A stretch of 64,000 nt of DNA from Billgrantia lactosivorans (lineage in GTDB: Bacteria; Pseudomonadota; Gammaproteobacteria; Pseudomonadales; Halomonadaceae), in assembly GCF_003254665.1 (NCBI RefSeq), contig NZ_QHGY01000001.1, forward strand, positions 62,001 through 126,000, written 5' to 3'. The notes under the pieces were generated by a model. The model was not told the origin of the DNA. It was given only the letters and a program-made list of their open reading frames with translations, and ran no database searches. A program made the position numbers and the translations under genes. Shown one piece after another: positions 19,901 through 34,900 of the stretch (its first letter is position 1; each line of letters starts with the position of its first letter).

Positions 19901-22900
19901 AGTGCAGAACGGCACGCTGGCACGGGTGGGCGAGGGTAGCCATGTCCGTGTCGGGGCCGGTCATGTCGATGCGGATGATAGCGACAGCCCGGCGATGCGT
20001 GTCGCCGCGAGCGATGGCAGCTACGCGATTTCCCTTGCCGGGGGCGTGGCCGCGGGCAACTCCGTTGGCGTTGGTGCCTCGGTGGGCATCTCGGTGATCG
20101 AACGCGACACGCGTGCCTTGATCGGTAGTCGCGCCGGCGACTTCAGCGAGCGTAGCGGTACGTTGGCGGTGGATGGCGATCTGCAGGTGCTGGCACGCAC
20201 TGCCGGGGTCACGGTGGATCTCGCCCTGGCCGGGGCCAAGGCGGGCGGCAAGCCGGCACCGCAGTCGCCCTCGTCGGGCGGAGGCGACAGCGGCGGCAGC
20301 GAGGACGACGATCCCAACAAGTGGCCCAACAACCAGAAGAACTACGACAAGGTACTGGCCGAACTGACCGGCAAGCTGGGTCAGGGCGGCGGGCAGGACA
20401 GTACGCCTGGTGGCGGCGGCAGTAGCACGGGCGTCGGCGTGGCCGGCTCCGTGGTGGTGCATGTCGGCAGCGACGACACCCTGGCCGAGGTGCGCGGCTT
20501 CGAGTCGCTCGACATCGGCGGCGCCTTCGATGTGGCCGCCAACGACGAGAGCCACCTCGGCATCCTGGCCGGCGGCGCGTCGCTGGCGACTTCCTCCGGC
20601 GGCGGTACCACCGTGGCGGTGGCCGGGGCGGTGGCCCTGGCGTACCAGAACGGCACCACCCGGGCCACGGTCGAAGAGGTCGACCGCCTCGACAGCGCCG
20701 CGCTGTCGGTGGATGCCCTGCGCGAGGGCTGGACGGTGCTGGCGTCTGCCGGGCTGGCGCTGGCCACCGGCCAGAAGGGCTTCGGTGTGGCCGGGGCGGT
20801 CAGCGTGATGGTCTCGACCCGTGAGGTGCAGGCGCGTGCGGCACGTATCGGCGAGGGCAGCCTCGGCAACCTGGCCGTCACCGCGCGCGATTCAGGCAAT
20901 CTGCTGTCGATTGCCGGGGGCGTGGCGGCCGGCGGCAAGGTGGGGGTCGGCGGTGCGGTGGGCTTCAACTGGGTCGAGCATGACGTCTCGGCGCTGCTGG
21001 AAGACCTCGGCCGTGCGCCGGGCGACGATGCCGACAACGACGCCGATGGCGCGATCGTGGTCGGTAGCGTGAACGTGGAGGCGGTCAATGACGCCCTGGT
21101 CATGAACCTGGCGGCCTCGGCCGGGGTCGGCGCCAGTGCCCAGGGTGTGGGGGTGTCCGGCACCATCGGCGTCAACGTGTTGCAGAACGAGACCGAGGCC
21201 CGGGTCAGCGACAGTTATCTCGCGCTGGACGGCGACGATGTGTCGGTGATCGCCGAGGATGCCGCCAGCGTCTGGTCGCTGGCGGGAGCGGTGGGCGTGG
21301 GCGGCAGTGCCGGCGTGGGCGCCGCCATCGGTGTCAATTACCTGGAGAACGCCAGCAGCGCCAGCCTGGTGGGCGGGGCGCTGCACGACGCAGGTAGCGT
21401 CACCGTTCTGGCCACCGAAACCGGCCTGATGCGCGTGCTGACCGTGGGTGTGGGTGCCAGCAAGCAGATCGCCGGTTCGGGCAGTGTCTCGGCCAACATG
21501 ATCCACAACGCCGCGACGGCGCGGCTGGTCGATACCCGCGTGCGCAACGCCAGCGGCGATGTCTCGGTAGTGGCTAGCGACCGTACGCAGCTCATCGCCA
21601 TCAGCGGGGCGGCGGCCGGTTCGGGCAAGGCGGCTATTGCCGGGAGTGTGAGCGTCAACCTGATCGACAACGACACGGCGGCGATGATTGTCGACAGCGA
21701 CATCAGCACCGATGGCGGTGTGCTGGTGGATGCCGCCTCTAACGCGCTGGTGGTGTCGGTGGCCATCGGCGGTGCCGGGGCCGGCAAGGTGGGCCTGGCC
21801 GGCGCGGTGAGCGTGAACCTGGTCAGCGGGCAGACCCTGGCACTGGTGGAGGGCGGCAGCCTGACGGCCGGCGGCAGCATCCAGGTACAGGCCACCGACA
21901 GCGTACGCCTGGTGGTGATCTCCATCGGGGCCGCCGGTGCCGGCAAGCTGGCCGGCGGGGTGAGCAGCGGCACGGTACAGACCGACAATGCCATCCTGGC
22001 CCGGGTCGACGGGGCCACCCTCGACGCCCAGGGCAGCGTGAACGTGTGGGCCGGGCTGGCCGACGATTCGCGCGGCGATTTCAAGCTGGCCGCCGTTGGA
22101 CTGGGTATCGATCTCGAGAGCGAGGGCACCGAGCTGGCGCCGGGCGAGGACCCGGAAGAGGACGAGCCGGATATTGCCCCGCGCGACCTGTCCAACGTGG
22201 ACTGGTCGTCGGGCGTGATCAACCTTTCCATTGCCGGCGCTGGCGCCGGTGGTGTGGCCGGTTCCGCCGCGGTGGGGCTGAACTGGATGCGCTCTTCCGT
22301 GCGCGCCGAGATCAGCGGTGGCGCCGATGTGTCGGCGAAGGACGCCGTCAGCGTCGTGGCGGCGGATCGCAAGGGCCTGGTCAACATGTCCTTCGGCGTG
22401 GCCGGCGCCGGCAAGGCGGCGGGCGGCGCCGCGATCTCCTTCAACTATATCGGAGGCGACCCCAGCGACCCGTCGCGTACGGTCGACAATACCAGCGACG
22501 ACGATGTGGACGCCTCCGAGGACATGCTGATCCTCGCCGGCAGCGAAAGCGACCATGGTTATCAGGCCGGCCAGATTGCCGCGATCATCGACGATGCCGA
22601 GGTGACGGCCACCCAAGGCGATATCGAGGTGGTGGCAAGTGCCGAGGCACAGCTGCTCAACATCACCGCGGGCGGTGCCGGGGCGGGCAAGGTCGCCCTG
22701 GCCGGCTCCATCGGCATCAACTTCATGCAGCACGACCTGCTGGCCACGGTGCGCAACGGCGCCGTGCTCGAGGCTCGCGCCGGTGCGGAGGGTGACGGTG
22801 GCAATGTCACGGTCAGCGCCTCGGTGGCGCCGATCATGATCAACGTCGCGGGGGCGGCCGCCGGCGCCGGTGCCGTGGGCCTGGCCGGCGCCTCGGCCAC

Positions 22901-25900
22901 CAACGACATGGCATCGATCCTCAAGGCGGGTATCGAGGGGGCGGATACCAGCGTCACCGCGGAGGGTACGATCGACGTGGTCGCCGAGCTGATCCGCGTG
23001 ACCGACGTACCCAGCATCGAGACCGACGACAGCTTGATCCCCGAGGCCGACGAGGACGATGACCGCCCGGCCACGCCGGAGCAGGGCGACCAGATCTGGA
23101 GCTTTGCGCTGAGCGGTGCCGGCGCCGGCAAGGCGGCCGTGGCGGGCGCGCTGTCGCTCAACTGGCTGCGCAGCAACGTCGAGGCGGTGGTCGATGCGGC
23201 CACGCTGACCGCGGGCGGCGACATTACCGTGACCGCCAGCGACGACCTGGGGCTCAACGCCTTCACCGCGGCGGGTGCCGGGGCCGGTGCCTTCGCCATG
23301 GCCGGCTACATGGCCTACAACTACATCGGCGGCAATCCCGACGATCCCACCGACCATGCCGCCAACCGCATTCATGCACTGATCGAGAACGGTGCCACGG
23401 TGACCAGCACCGGCGGCAGCGTGACGCTTTCCGCCTTCTCCGATTCGCGCATCAACGCCTATTCGTTGGGCGGCGCGGTGGCCGGCTTCGCCGCACTGAG
23501 CGGCACCACGTCGCTCAACTTCACGCGCAAGGACATTCGCGCCGACGTGCTGGGTGGCTCCTCGGTCTCGGCGGCGGACGATATCGTCATCGGCGCCGAC
23601 GACAGCAGCAAGATCACCTCGGCCAGCGCCCAGGTCAACGTGGCGGTCAAGGGCGGCGCTGCCGGCATCTCGGTGTCGTACCACGACATCCGCAACAGCA
23701 TCCTGGCCGGTAGCCAGGCCTCGACGCTGAGCACCGGCACGGCCGGGGATATCCGCATCACGGCCGATTCAAGCTCCAGCAACCTGATCACCATCGTAGG
23801 TGTCACTTACGGTACCTTCGGCGCCGGGGCGGGCAATGCCGGCAGTTCGGTGATCCGCAGCCTGGCCGAGGCCAGGGTGGACGGTGGCACGCTTCGTGCT
23901 GACGGCAGCCTGCTGGTTCACGCCGATGTCACCGACACCAGCCGTATCGTGCTGGGCACCGTGGCGGCCGGAGCGGTGGCCATCGGTGGCGGCGTTTCGG
24001 TCGATCTCATGGGTAGCGACAGTCGCGCCTGGATCGGCGGCGGCGCCGATGTGCTGGCACGTGGTAACGGCGATGGCATGGCCGTGGCTCAGCGCTGGAA
24101 CGATGACTGGGAAACGGAGACCCGCAACGGTGTGGTGGTGCTGGCCACCAGCCAGATGACCTTCATGACCCTGGCGGCTACCGTCTCCGGGGGGGTTGGC
24201 TCGCTGGCCGCCAACGTCACCGTCGATGGCGTCAGCGGCTCGACCCAGGCCTATATCGAGAATGCCCGGGTGCACAGCAACGCCGACGTGGTGGTCCGTG
24301 CGCTGCACCATGCCGATGCCGACAGCGGTGGTGGATCTGCTGCCATCGGGGCCGGCCTGGCCCTGGCCGCAGGTGTCGATACCAGCCTGCTGGGGCATCG
24401 CACCGAGGCCTGGATCGATGGCGCGGAGTACGCGGGCGAGGAGCCCATGGTCAAGGCGGACGAGGCGCTGCTTGTCGAGGCCGAGGCCGAGGTCGTATTC
24501 CTCTCCGTGGTGATGGGTGTGGCGGTGGATCTGGCGCCGGGTGCCGCGATCGCCGGCTCGGCCAGCGCGGTGAACGTCTCCATGGAGACCCGCGCCACGG
24601 TGCGGCAGGCGCAGGTCGAAGGGCGTAGCATCGAGGTACGTGCCGAGAACCATGTCGAGGGGCGCTATATCGTGGGTGCCGTGGCCGGGAGTGGCGGCTT
24701 CGGTGCGGGGGCATCGCTGGCGGTGGGCCTGCTCAACCCCAAGGCGATCACCGCGATTCAGGGCGCGACCCTGACCGCGGGCGAGGATATTCGCATCGGC
24801 GCCAGGCAGACCCTGGACATGGGTATCAGCGTGCTGACCGGTGCCGTCGGCAGTGGCGCGCTGTCCGGGGCCTTCTCGGTGATGATGGCCGATGCCGTGA
24901 CCGAGACCCGTGTCGGCAGCCTGGGCGGCCAGCGTAGCGAACTGCGCTCCACCGGCGGTTCGGTCGAGGTGCTGGCCGAGACGCTCACGCGGATGAACGC
25001 TCGCGACGACGCCGGCGATTACCTGCAGGGCGTGGGCGCCGTCAGCCTGGGCGGAGTGGGGGCCGGGGCCTCGGTCGACGTGATGGTGCTGCGCGAGCGC
25101 ACCCTGGCGGCCATCGATGATGGCAGCCTGGTGGACGCTGCGGGCGACATTCGTGTCGAAGCGCTGCTGAACCGGGACATCAACTCCTCGGTTCTGGCCT
25201 TCACCGCCAGCGGCTCGCTGAGCCTCAACGGCGCCATTTCGGTGGTCAGCCTGGGCGCGGGGCTCAGCGAAGACGCGATGGCCGACGTCGAGGAGCTCGG
25301 CGAGCTGGTATCGGGTTCCTTCGCCGGTTTCGCCGACGGTGACTACGCCATGCAGGAGTCCGCCACCGAGAGCGATTCCGGCACCGACGACCCGCTCGAT
25401 GACGACGAACAGGCAGCATTCGAGAGTGATTTCGATGCCCCCGACAACGCGGGCAATCAGAACCAGGCCAACCGCAAGGCCAACAACGATGCCCTGGAGG
25501 AGCTGACCTTCGATGTCGGCTTCGATGTCGAGAAGAGCGGCCAGGTAATCGGCGATACCACGGCCAAGATCGGACGCTTCGCCGACCTGAGCGCCGCTGG
25601 CGATATCGTCGTTGATGCAAGGGAAGTGCTGGATGTTCATATCGTTACCGGTGGAGCGGCGATTTCCGGTATTGCCAGTGCGGGTATTTCCATTGCCGTG
25701 CTGGAACTCAATGGGGCAGTCAGCGCGACGGTGGGCTACGGCAGTTCGCTCACGGCCGATGGCGACGTTCGCGTGGCCAGCCGTGCCGAGCTGAACAGCA
25801 ACCTGCATGCCGTGGGTGGCGCGGCGGCACTGGGCATTGCCGTGGGCGGCCAGAGCGCCATCATCCTGGACCGCACGGTTCAGCAGGCCTATCTCGAGGA

Positions 25901-28900
25901 TGCCGGTTCCTCGGCACAGGCCATCAATGTCAACGGCCCCGCCAAGCTGACGGTCGGCGCCAGTGCCGATCGCGACCACCAGGCGCTGGCGGCGGGCGGC
26001 AGCATCGGCAAGATCGCCGCCGGTATTTCCGTGGGTGTCGTCGAGGTCAGCGGTGCGACCCAGGCGTGGATCGGCGAAGGCGCGTTGCTGGGCGACGATA
26101 CGCTTCTGCAGAGCGTGACGGTGTCGGCGACCAGCATCGACCGTATCGACCTCACCATTGCGGCCGTGGCGGCTGGCCTGGGCGGGGCGGGTACCGCCAA
26201 CGTGGCCACCGTGACGCTCTCCAACGACGTGCAGGCCTGGCTGGGCAACGGGGTGACGCTTGCGGCCCTGGGCGATGTGGTGATCAGCGCCCTGCACACC
26301 CCACGCGTCAGCGTGGAATCCCTGGGCGTGGCCGTGAGTGCGGGGGTCGGCATCGGCGCCTCGGTGGTGGTGGGCAACCTGAACACGAGGGTATTGGCCC
26401 AGGTAGGCACACCCGGCGGCAACGACAGCGATGTCAGCCTGCGTGCCGACAACCTGACCGTCGAGGCGGGGAGCGCACTGCTCAATGACGCGCCCTCCCT
26501 CTACGCCGAGGCCGTGGGTTCCGCCGGTGGGGCATTGCTGGGCCTGAATGCCACCGTGATCACGCTGCGCGACAATGCCCGCGCCGAGGCATTGATCGGG
26601 GATACCCAATCCCATCGCGCCGCGCCGGGCGAGCCCCACAGCGACAACAATATCGAGGTGGCCGGGCACCTGCGGGTCGCTACCGACCTGATCACCTCCC
26701 TGGAAGGCCGTGCGATCAGCGTGGTGGGCGGCCTGGTGGCGGCCGGTGCCGCCGTGGTGGACGTTCGCCACAACACCCAGAGCCGGGCGCGTATCGGCGA
26801 CGGCCACGCCATCGTCGCCGGGCGCGTCAGTGTGGATGCCGCCGGCCATCAACAGGCCGAGCTCTACTCCCTGGCCGGCAGCGGCGGGGTGGTGGCGGGT
26901 GCCGGTGCGGGCAACTACCTGCACCAGACGGCCACCACCCAGGCCACGCTGGGGGCATCGACGCTCACCGTGACGGCGCCATTGGCTTCGACGGACCCGG
27001 ATGCGGGCAAGGTTCTGATTCGCGCCGGCCAGGTCTTCGAGATGGAGAGCGAGATCCTCGCCGCCGCCGGTGGCGTGCTGGGCGGTACCGGTGCCGAGGC
27101 GCGCTTCCGTATCACCGCCGATACCCTGGCGGCCGTGGCCGGCGGCGCCGATATCACCGCCGACAGCCTCGATCTGCTGGCCGACAGCGAAGTGATCCGC
27201 GAGCGGCTGGCGGGGGCGGGCGAAGACACCATTCGCGGCGTCGCCGGCGGTGCCGTGGCCGGTGCCGGTGCCGGCACCGATGCGCTGTTCGATCTCGATA
27301 CCCGTATCGAGGTGGGTGCCGGCGCGAAGCTGACCACCACCCAGGGCGACCTGCGCCTCGAGGCTTTCAATGGCATCACTTTCCACGACCAGATCAACCT
27401 CACCGCCGCCGGCCTGGGTTCCGGTGCTGGCCTGACATCGCACATTCGCGATGACGACATGGCGGCCAGCGTGCTGATCCACGACAACGCCGTGCTGCAC
27501 AGCGCGGGCGAGCTGGTGGCCACCGCGCGCGGCAGCGGCGATATCAGTTCCGTGCTGCTGATGGACACCTACGGTGCCGCCACCGTGGGCGTGGGCGATG
27601 CGCGGGTCATTCTCAGCCCCACCAACCGCATCGTGATGGCCGAGGGGGCCAGCGCCACGGCCTATGGCGACGTCGATTTCGCTGCGGGTGGCGATACTCG
27701 CGGCAACCGCGACGAGTACGCGCTGAGCGCGACGCTGGACAGCTTCGCCGGCAGCCTGATTCCCATCGAGGACCTGAATGCCCGCGCCGAAATGGATCAG
27801 ACGCATCGCATCGATATTCGCAGCGGTGCCGAGCTGGTGGGCGCCCGCGACATCACGCTGTTCACCGAACGCTTCGGCTACAGCGACATGAACGCCCAGG
27901 CCAAGGGCGTGAGCTGGATCTCGGAGGTCACCGGCGCCATCGACTCGGCGCTGGGGGGCGATGGCGGCAGCGAGATTCTCGACGGCGACGTGGTGACCCG
28001 TTCCGACGGCCGGGTCAATATCGACGGCACCGTGCGTACCGGCATCGACCGCCACCAGCGCCTGGTGCTGGAGATGGCCAATGTCGATGCCGAGGCTTCG
28101 GTGATCAACGATGCGCTGGAGGCGCTTCGCGACGAGCTTCAGGGCATTCGTGTCACCAACGAGAGTGAGATCCTCTCACTGCTTGGCCAGATCGACACGC
28201 TCAGTGCCGAGTTGGAACTGCTCAATGAGCAGCTGGCGGCACTGAACGACGAACTGAGCGAGCTGGAAGCGGACAAGGCCGTGCTCGATGAGGAGCGGGA
28301 CGAGCTCGTCGCTGACCTCGAGGAGCTGAACACTAAGCTTAAAGCGGCCAAGGATGACGGTGACGATGACGAGGTGGCACGTCTCGAGTCGGCAATCGAC
28401 GACAAGGAAAAAAGGAAAGCCGAGCTCGAGGGCGACGATGGCTTGATCGCCGGCAAGCGGGGCGAGATCGACGCCAAGCAGGGCGCCATCGATAGCAAGG
28501 ACGCCGCGATAGGGAATCTGGAAAGCGATATCGACGACAGGAACGATGATATTGCCGCCCGGAAGGACGAGATCGATGCCAAGCAGGACGAGGTCGATGC
28601 CAAGGAGGCCGAGCTCGACGCATTGTTCTCGGGCGGTGCGGGGAGTTTCCTCCAGGCCCGCGAAGGCTACGACGACATCGGCTTCAGCGTGGGCTATACC
28701 CGTGGCCAGTCCGAGCTGGTCGATGAACTGCGCGACCTTCGGGAGCGCTTCACGCTCTATCGCAATTCCGGCAACGCGCAGCTGGTCGAGTTCTACGAGA
28801 ACGAGATCGCGCGCATCGAGCAGCGCCTGCTGGACGAAGGCTACGCCGAGAAGGTCGGCGACGATATCCTGATCAACGAGGTCGACCAGCTCACCGTCTA

Positions 28901-31900
28901 CATCGAGGATGTCTGGGCTCAGGCGGGCACCGTCTATGTCTTCGCCGACGACCTCAGCGGCGCGGGCGAGGTGGATGCCCCCGGCGATGCCAGCATCACC
29001 ATTCTCAATACCGCGCCGTCGCGCATGGTGCTGGGCAGCACCGAGATCCCCCAGGTGGTCGGCGGGCTCTATTTCAACCTCACCGAGGTGGATGGGGCCG
29101 ATGCCATCAACGCCATCAACGAGAGCCTGACCACCACGCTTTCGGGACTCAACGCGGCGGGCAGCGACGAGGCGACGCCGCGCATCACCATCGTCAACAG
29201 TTACGATGTCTACTTCGATGCCGATGACGGGACACAGGCTCAGGTGCTCGGCGCGCTCGAGCGTGGCCTGGGCCTGGAAGGCATGAGCGACACGGCGCGC
29301 GATGCCTTCCTCTACGATGGCGAGAGCTACGGCAGTGCGCCGGCTCCGAGCGTCCTGTTCTCCGTTGAGGGCATCACGCGCAATGTTTCCGGCGAGATCG
29401 TCGCCTATGCGGCGGGTTCGCTGGAGATCGAGGGCGAGATGCGCGCCGAGAGCCTGGTGCTCTCCTCCGCGGGGGAGATCTCCGTTCGCGGGCTCTCCCA
29501 GTTCAACCCGGGCGGCAATCCCGATGCCCAGGCCGTGAAAGCCGACGGCAACGATGGCGCCGGTTCGCTCAGCGAAGCGGCGCTGGAGGCCATTCGCAAC
29601 AGCCGCGGCGATAGCCCGGACCTCTCTGCCGGCGTCATCGTGATCGATGCCGAGTACGTCAACCTCAACGGTTATATTCGCGCCGGCCAGGAAGTCTACC
29701 GCCTGGAACTCGGCGCTGACGATGCCCAGCGTATCGAGGACCATATCCGCAGCAAGAGCACCAGCAGCATCGTGCTGCCGGGCTCCAGCGGTACGGCGCT
29801 GGCCAAGTTCAACCCGCGTACCGGCCAGATCGAGGTGGAGAACATCGCCATCGAGGGCGGCCGCCTCGACATCACCGGCCATGTGGTCAACACCGGCAAC
29901 GGCAAGCTGGAAGTGCTGGGCGGCTACGGCACCATCGAAGTGGTCAACGAGACCCAGTACACCCTGGCCGTGGGCGGGCTGGACGTCAGCCGGCCCGGCC
30001 AGGGCACCCTGCGCATCGACGACAAGTTCACCGGGCTGCATGAGTACAACTACGACCCGGACGGCAGCAACAGCTATGTCTTCAAGCCCAACCAGGACGC
30101 TCGCTACGGTTTCAGCGTGGCCCAGGACAGCACCGAACGGCGCTATGCCGTCAAGGGCTCGAGCAGCTGGATCGGCATCGATGCGCTGGCCCCCGACCCC
30201 CGGACACTGAACTGGGGCGACAGCGAGCTCACCCCGGGCAAGCTGCAGGATGCGCTCTCCTACTTCTATACCAGCGGCGAGAGTGGCTACGATTACGAGC
30301 GCAGCCAGGTGGGCGCGGGGGACGACGAGGAACTCAAGGACTGGAACGACATCCCCACACAGCTGGTGGACAAGTGGTCGACCAGTACCTGGTACGGCAA
30401 GAAGACCAACTATGCCAAGTTCGTGCAGGAGCGCGAGAGCGTCATCCTGCATACCCATTCGGTGGAAGCCAACCGCGACGTCGAGATCAACTTCATCGGC
30501 AAGGCGACCGGCACCATCGATATCGATTCCCGCGGCGACGTGGTGCTGATCGGCGACCTGGCCAATCACAACGGTACCAGCAAAATCGAGACCGACGGGG
30601 CGATTCGTCAGGACGATGACCAGCGCCGTGACATTCGCATCAGCGGCGCGGAAATCGTGCTGCGTGCCGAGAACGGCATCGGTGCCGGCCGCACCATCGA
30701 CCTGCACAATCGGCTGGGGCCGGACGCGGCCAGCGCACCGCCGATGCGCCTGGATGCCGTGACCACTCGCGGCGAGATCGATGTTACCCAGCTCAACGGC
30801 GACTTGACCATCGATCGCGCCCATGCCGGCGGTGATGTCAGCCTCACGGCGGCAGGCAGCCTGATTGCCGGTAGCCTCAAGGGCGGCGCCGATGCCCACG
30901 TGCAGGGCCGTAACCTCACGCTTGGCGCAGAGGGAAGTATCGGCGCGGATGGCCCGCTGCTGATCGAGCAATCCAGCGAAGGCCGGCTGAACGCCCTGGC
31001 GCGTGGCGATATCGAGCTGCATCAGGTGAGCGGCGACCTCGGCGTCGAGCGGATCGTCAGCACCCAGGGCGATATCTGGCTGCGTGCCGAAGGCGATCTG
31101 CTGGATCGCAATGACGACTCGCGCCGCGACGAGCGCACCATCGAGCAGCTGCAAGGCGTGTGGGACCGCATGGGGCTGATTCCGGGTGAAGAGGGCGGCC
31201 GCATCGCCGAGGCCAAGCAGGAGCTCAAGGAGCGCAAGGCCAACGAGTACCAGACCTACTGGAACTATCGCTACGCCACCAGCGAGGATGTGATCGCCGG
31301 GCTCGAGGATGGCGAGACCTATCGCATCAAGGGCATCGAGGATGGCCACCTGCTGCTGGAAGTGGGCAGTGGCGACCAGCGTAGCGAGGTGCGCCTGTCG
31401 GCGCCCGATATTGACACGGATGACCCCCGCGCTAGCCATCGCTTCTATACCTCGAGCGATGATTTCTTCACCGTCGACAGCCTCGACGCCATCAGCGCCG
31501 ACGGGTTGCTGGCCGCCGGCGGCGCCCTGGCCGTGGGCCAGAGCCTGACCTACCGCCGCGTGGTGGAGTACGACGAAACCCAGGGGGTGATTCTCACCGA
31601 GCGGGAGCGCAGCGCCTATCGCGAGGCGCTGCTGGAGCTGGATCCCGGCCTGGCCGATGACGAGGAGGCCCTGCAGGCGCGCATCGACGGTATCGCCGAG
31701 GATCGCACCACGGTGTATCGCCAGTTGCATGCGGTCTATGGCGTGGAGGACGGTGACGCGACGTTGCTTCGCGATCTCGACTACCAGCCGACCCTGACCG
31801 CCGCCGAGGCGGCCAACATCGAATCCTCGGTGAAGGAGTGGACCGAGCAGGAGCTGCTGTCGCTGATCGGCGCCGGGCTGCTGCAGGAAACCACCAGCAC

Positions 31901-34900
31901 GCGCACCGAGATCCAGGCCGCCAATGTCGAGGCGGCGGGCGATATCACGCTCATCGCCGGTGGCAATATCGGCGTGGCCAGCGGCCGCCAGGTGCTCGAC
32001 ATGACCGACGGCCTGGCCGGGCTGTCGGATGATGAGCGGCTACTGCTGTCGGCGGCCGAACGCCAGGACGTCAGCTACCTCAAGCACGCGCCCGAGGAAG
32101 CCAACGTCAATTTCGTGGTGGGCGACAGCGTGGATGGCGTCACGACCGTGACCCTCGAGCGCACCGACGGCGAGGCCTGGGACACCACCTGGTTCAAGGC
32201 CGGCGAGACGTTGGACATCGACGGCAAGACGCTCAACGTGACCGAGGATGGGGTCTACTACGACATCGTCTCGGTGGACGGCGACCGCATGGTGCTCACC
32301 ACCGCGCTCGACGTGGTGGCCGAATCGGGCGTCGAGGTCAGCCTGGCCAGCGTACTGCTCGATCCGCGGGCCGAGGCGTTCGACGCGAACGGCGATCCGA
32401 TCAATGTCATCCGCTACATCGCCGTCAGCCAGGTAGAGGATTTCAACGTCACCAACGGCGGCGACATCTTCGTCGAGGCGGGCGGCTCGGTCTACCTCGG
32501 CGCCGATGCCGAGGAGGGCGAGGCCAGCCTGCGCCTGGCCAAGCTGCAGGCGGGGGCGGATGCCCGCGTCAAGGTATCGGGCAGCATCCTGGCGGCCCAG
32601 ACCCTCGCGGGCGATCTGGTGATTCGCAGCGGCGATCTCATTCTCGAGGCCGCCAACGGACAGATCGGCTCCAGTGCCGATTCGCGATTGCAGCTCGATC
32701 TGCTCGACAATTCGACGGTCACGGCCCGGGCCCAGGATGGCATCTACCTGCATGCACTGGACAGCGACATGCGTGTCGGCACCATGTACTCCCAGGGCGG
32801 CGACCTGTGGCTGAGTGCCGATGGCAGCATCGTCGACGGCCTGAACCACGGCCTGATCAACATGCTGGCCAACAGCATTCACCTGACGGCCGGTGAAGAC
32901 ATCGGCAGCGAAGGCAATTTCCTCGAGTTCGCCACTCGCCCTGGTGGCGTGATCGATGCCCAGGCGGGCGGCGACCTCTACCTGGACGCGGTGGATGGCA
33001 GCATGAGCGTCGGCTTCGTCGAGGCGGAGGGACACGCCCATCTGCGGGCGCTGCAGTCGATCCAGGGCAGCAACGCCAACGAGCTGGCCGGGGACGTCAA
33101 GGCCAAGACGCTGCGCCTCGAGACTCGCGTCGGCGGCGTGGGCCAGGCCGATCGCCTGCTGGCGATCATGACCGACGACGATGCGGGCCGGCTGGATGTC
33201 GATGCGGCCAATACCGTTTTCGTGCGTGAGGTGCTGGGCGCGGCGGAGCTGAATCGCCGCGGCGACCTGCGCCTGGGCCAGGTCAAGGCCGGCAGCGAGA
33301 ACACCATCGCTTTGATCTTCTCCGAGCAGGGCAACATCTTCAATGCGCTGGGAGAGGGCGAAGGCGAGAACATCCTGACCTTCGGCGTGCGCCTGATCGC
33401 CGAGAAGAACATCGGCACCCAAGCCCGCGTCATCACCACGCGGATGGGCGTGCTCGAGGGCGAGTCGCGTGAAGGCTTCGTCTACCTGACCAACGAGGGT
33501 GAGCTGACCATCGCCGAGAGCGGCATGGTGGCCGAGAACGACATCAACATCACCGCCAACAGCCCGATCAACGTCACCGAGGACGTGATCAGCCGTGACG
33601 GCGACATCGTGTTCACCTCCAATGCCGGCAACGACGATATCGTCACCTTCAGCAATGGCGTTCAGGTGCGCGCGGAAGCGGGCGGCGTCTTCGTCTATGC
33701 CGCGGAGGGCATCGTCATCGACGATCCGGGCGTGCGGATCCAGGCCCGCGACAATGTCGAATTCCACCTGCAGCGACCCGAAAGCGGTGACCCGGCAGGT
33801 ACGGCGGGCTTCGCCGACCTGGCCTCGGGGCACATCGAGGCGGGCGATACCTTCCTCATGCTGGGGGGCGACACGCGAGGCCAGAGCTGGGTGTTGGGCG
33901 ATGAGCTGAGCGTACACGCTCCCACCATCAGGGTCGTGACCGGTGAGGGCGACAACAGCGTCCACCTGGGCGGCAACCTGGCAGCAGACCGCTTCGAGCT
34001 GCAAGGCGGCAGCGGCAGCGACAGCGTGACCTTCGATGGCGTTCACGAACTGGATCGCGTGGTGGTCGAGCTTGGCGAAGGAGACGATCGTTTGCGCGTG
34101 TACGGGACCGTCCATGCCGGCCTGGGCATGCGCTTCGAGGGCCAGCACGGCGCTGACGACCTGATGCTGCAAGCCGACGATCTGCAGGGCGCCGTCGAGC
34201 TGCTCGGCGGCGAGGGCGAGGATGCGCTCGGCGTGGTGGAGCTCAACAGCCGTGCCGATGGCCTGCTGATGGATGGCGGAGCCGAAAGCGATAGCTACCG
34301 GATCGTGCTGCGCCAGGGAGAGAGCGCCAACTACGAGATCACCGTGGATGACAGCGGGGCGATCAATGACGGCGTGGACACCCTGTTCGTCGAGGGGCGC
34401 GGTTTCGACGATTACGCCAGTATCCTCGACCGCGATTTGACCCCGACCGACGGCGAGACGGACGACCTGTTCCTGATCCGTCGCAACTTCCTGGCCCGCA
34501 TCGAGGGCGATGGCAGCAGCAGTGTTGGCGAGAGTGCGCGAGTGGAGCGCATCAACTACGGCGCTGACATGAATGGCCGCGTGACCGTCAACGGCCACGA
34601 GGGCGATGACGTCTTCGTGGTCGACGACAGCTCGGCGCTGATGACACTGGACGGCGGTGCCGGCAGTGATCGCTTCCAGATCGGCCAGGTCTTCCTCGAG
34701 CATCCCAATCGCGAAGGCACGGCCGAGGGGGGCGTCTATGACTCCGGCGTTCGTGTCGGCGACGAGATAGACGTGACCCGGACCACGCTCGGCTATCTGA
34801 GCTCCGGCAACAGCGAAGCCATGGTGATCTATGGCGGCGAGGGTCATGACGAGTTCGTCGTCTACAGCAACCAGGGCCTGTTGCGCATGGAGGGTGAGGG

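Noticed and set aside
17060-28000. GAGAGK-type stretches that look like Walker A P-loops
   Set aside because: They recur in most repeat units, lack the Ser/Thr after Lys and have no Walker B partner. They are glycine-rich turns of the beta repeat.
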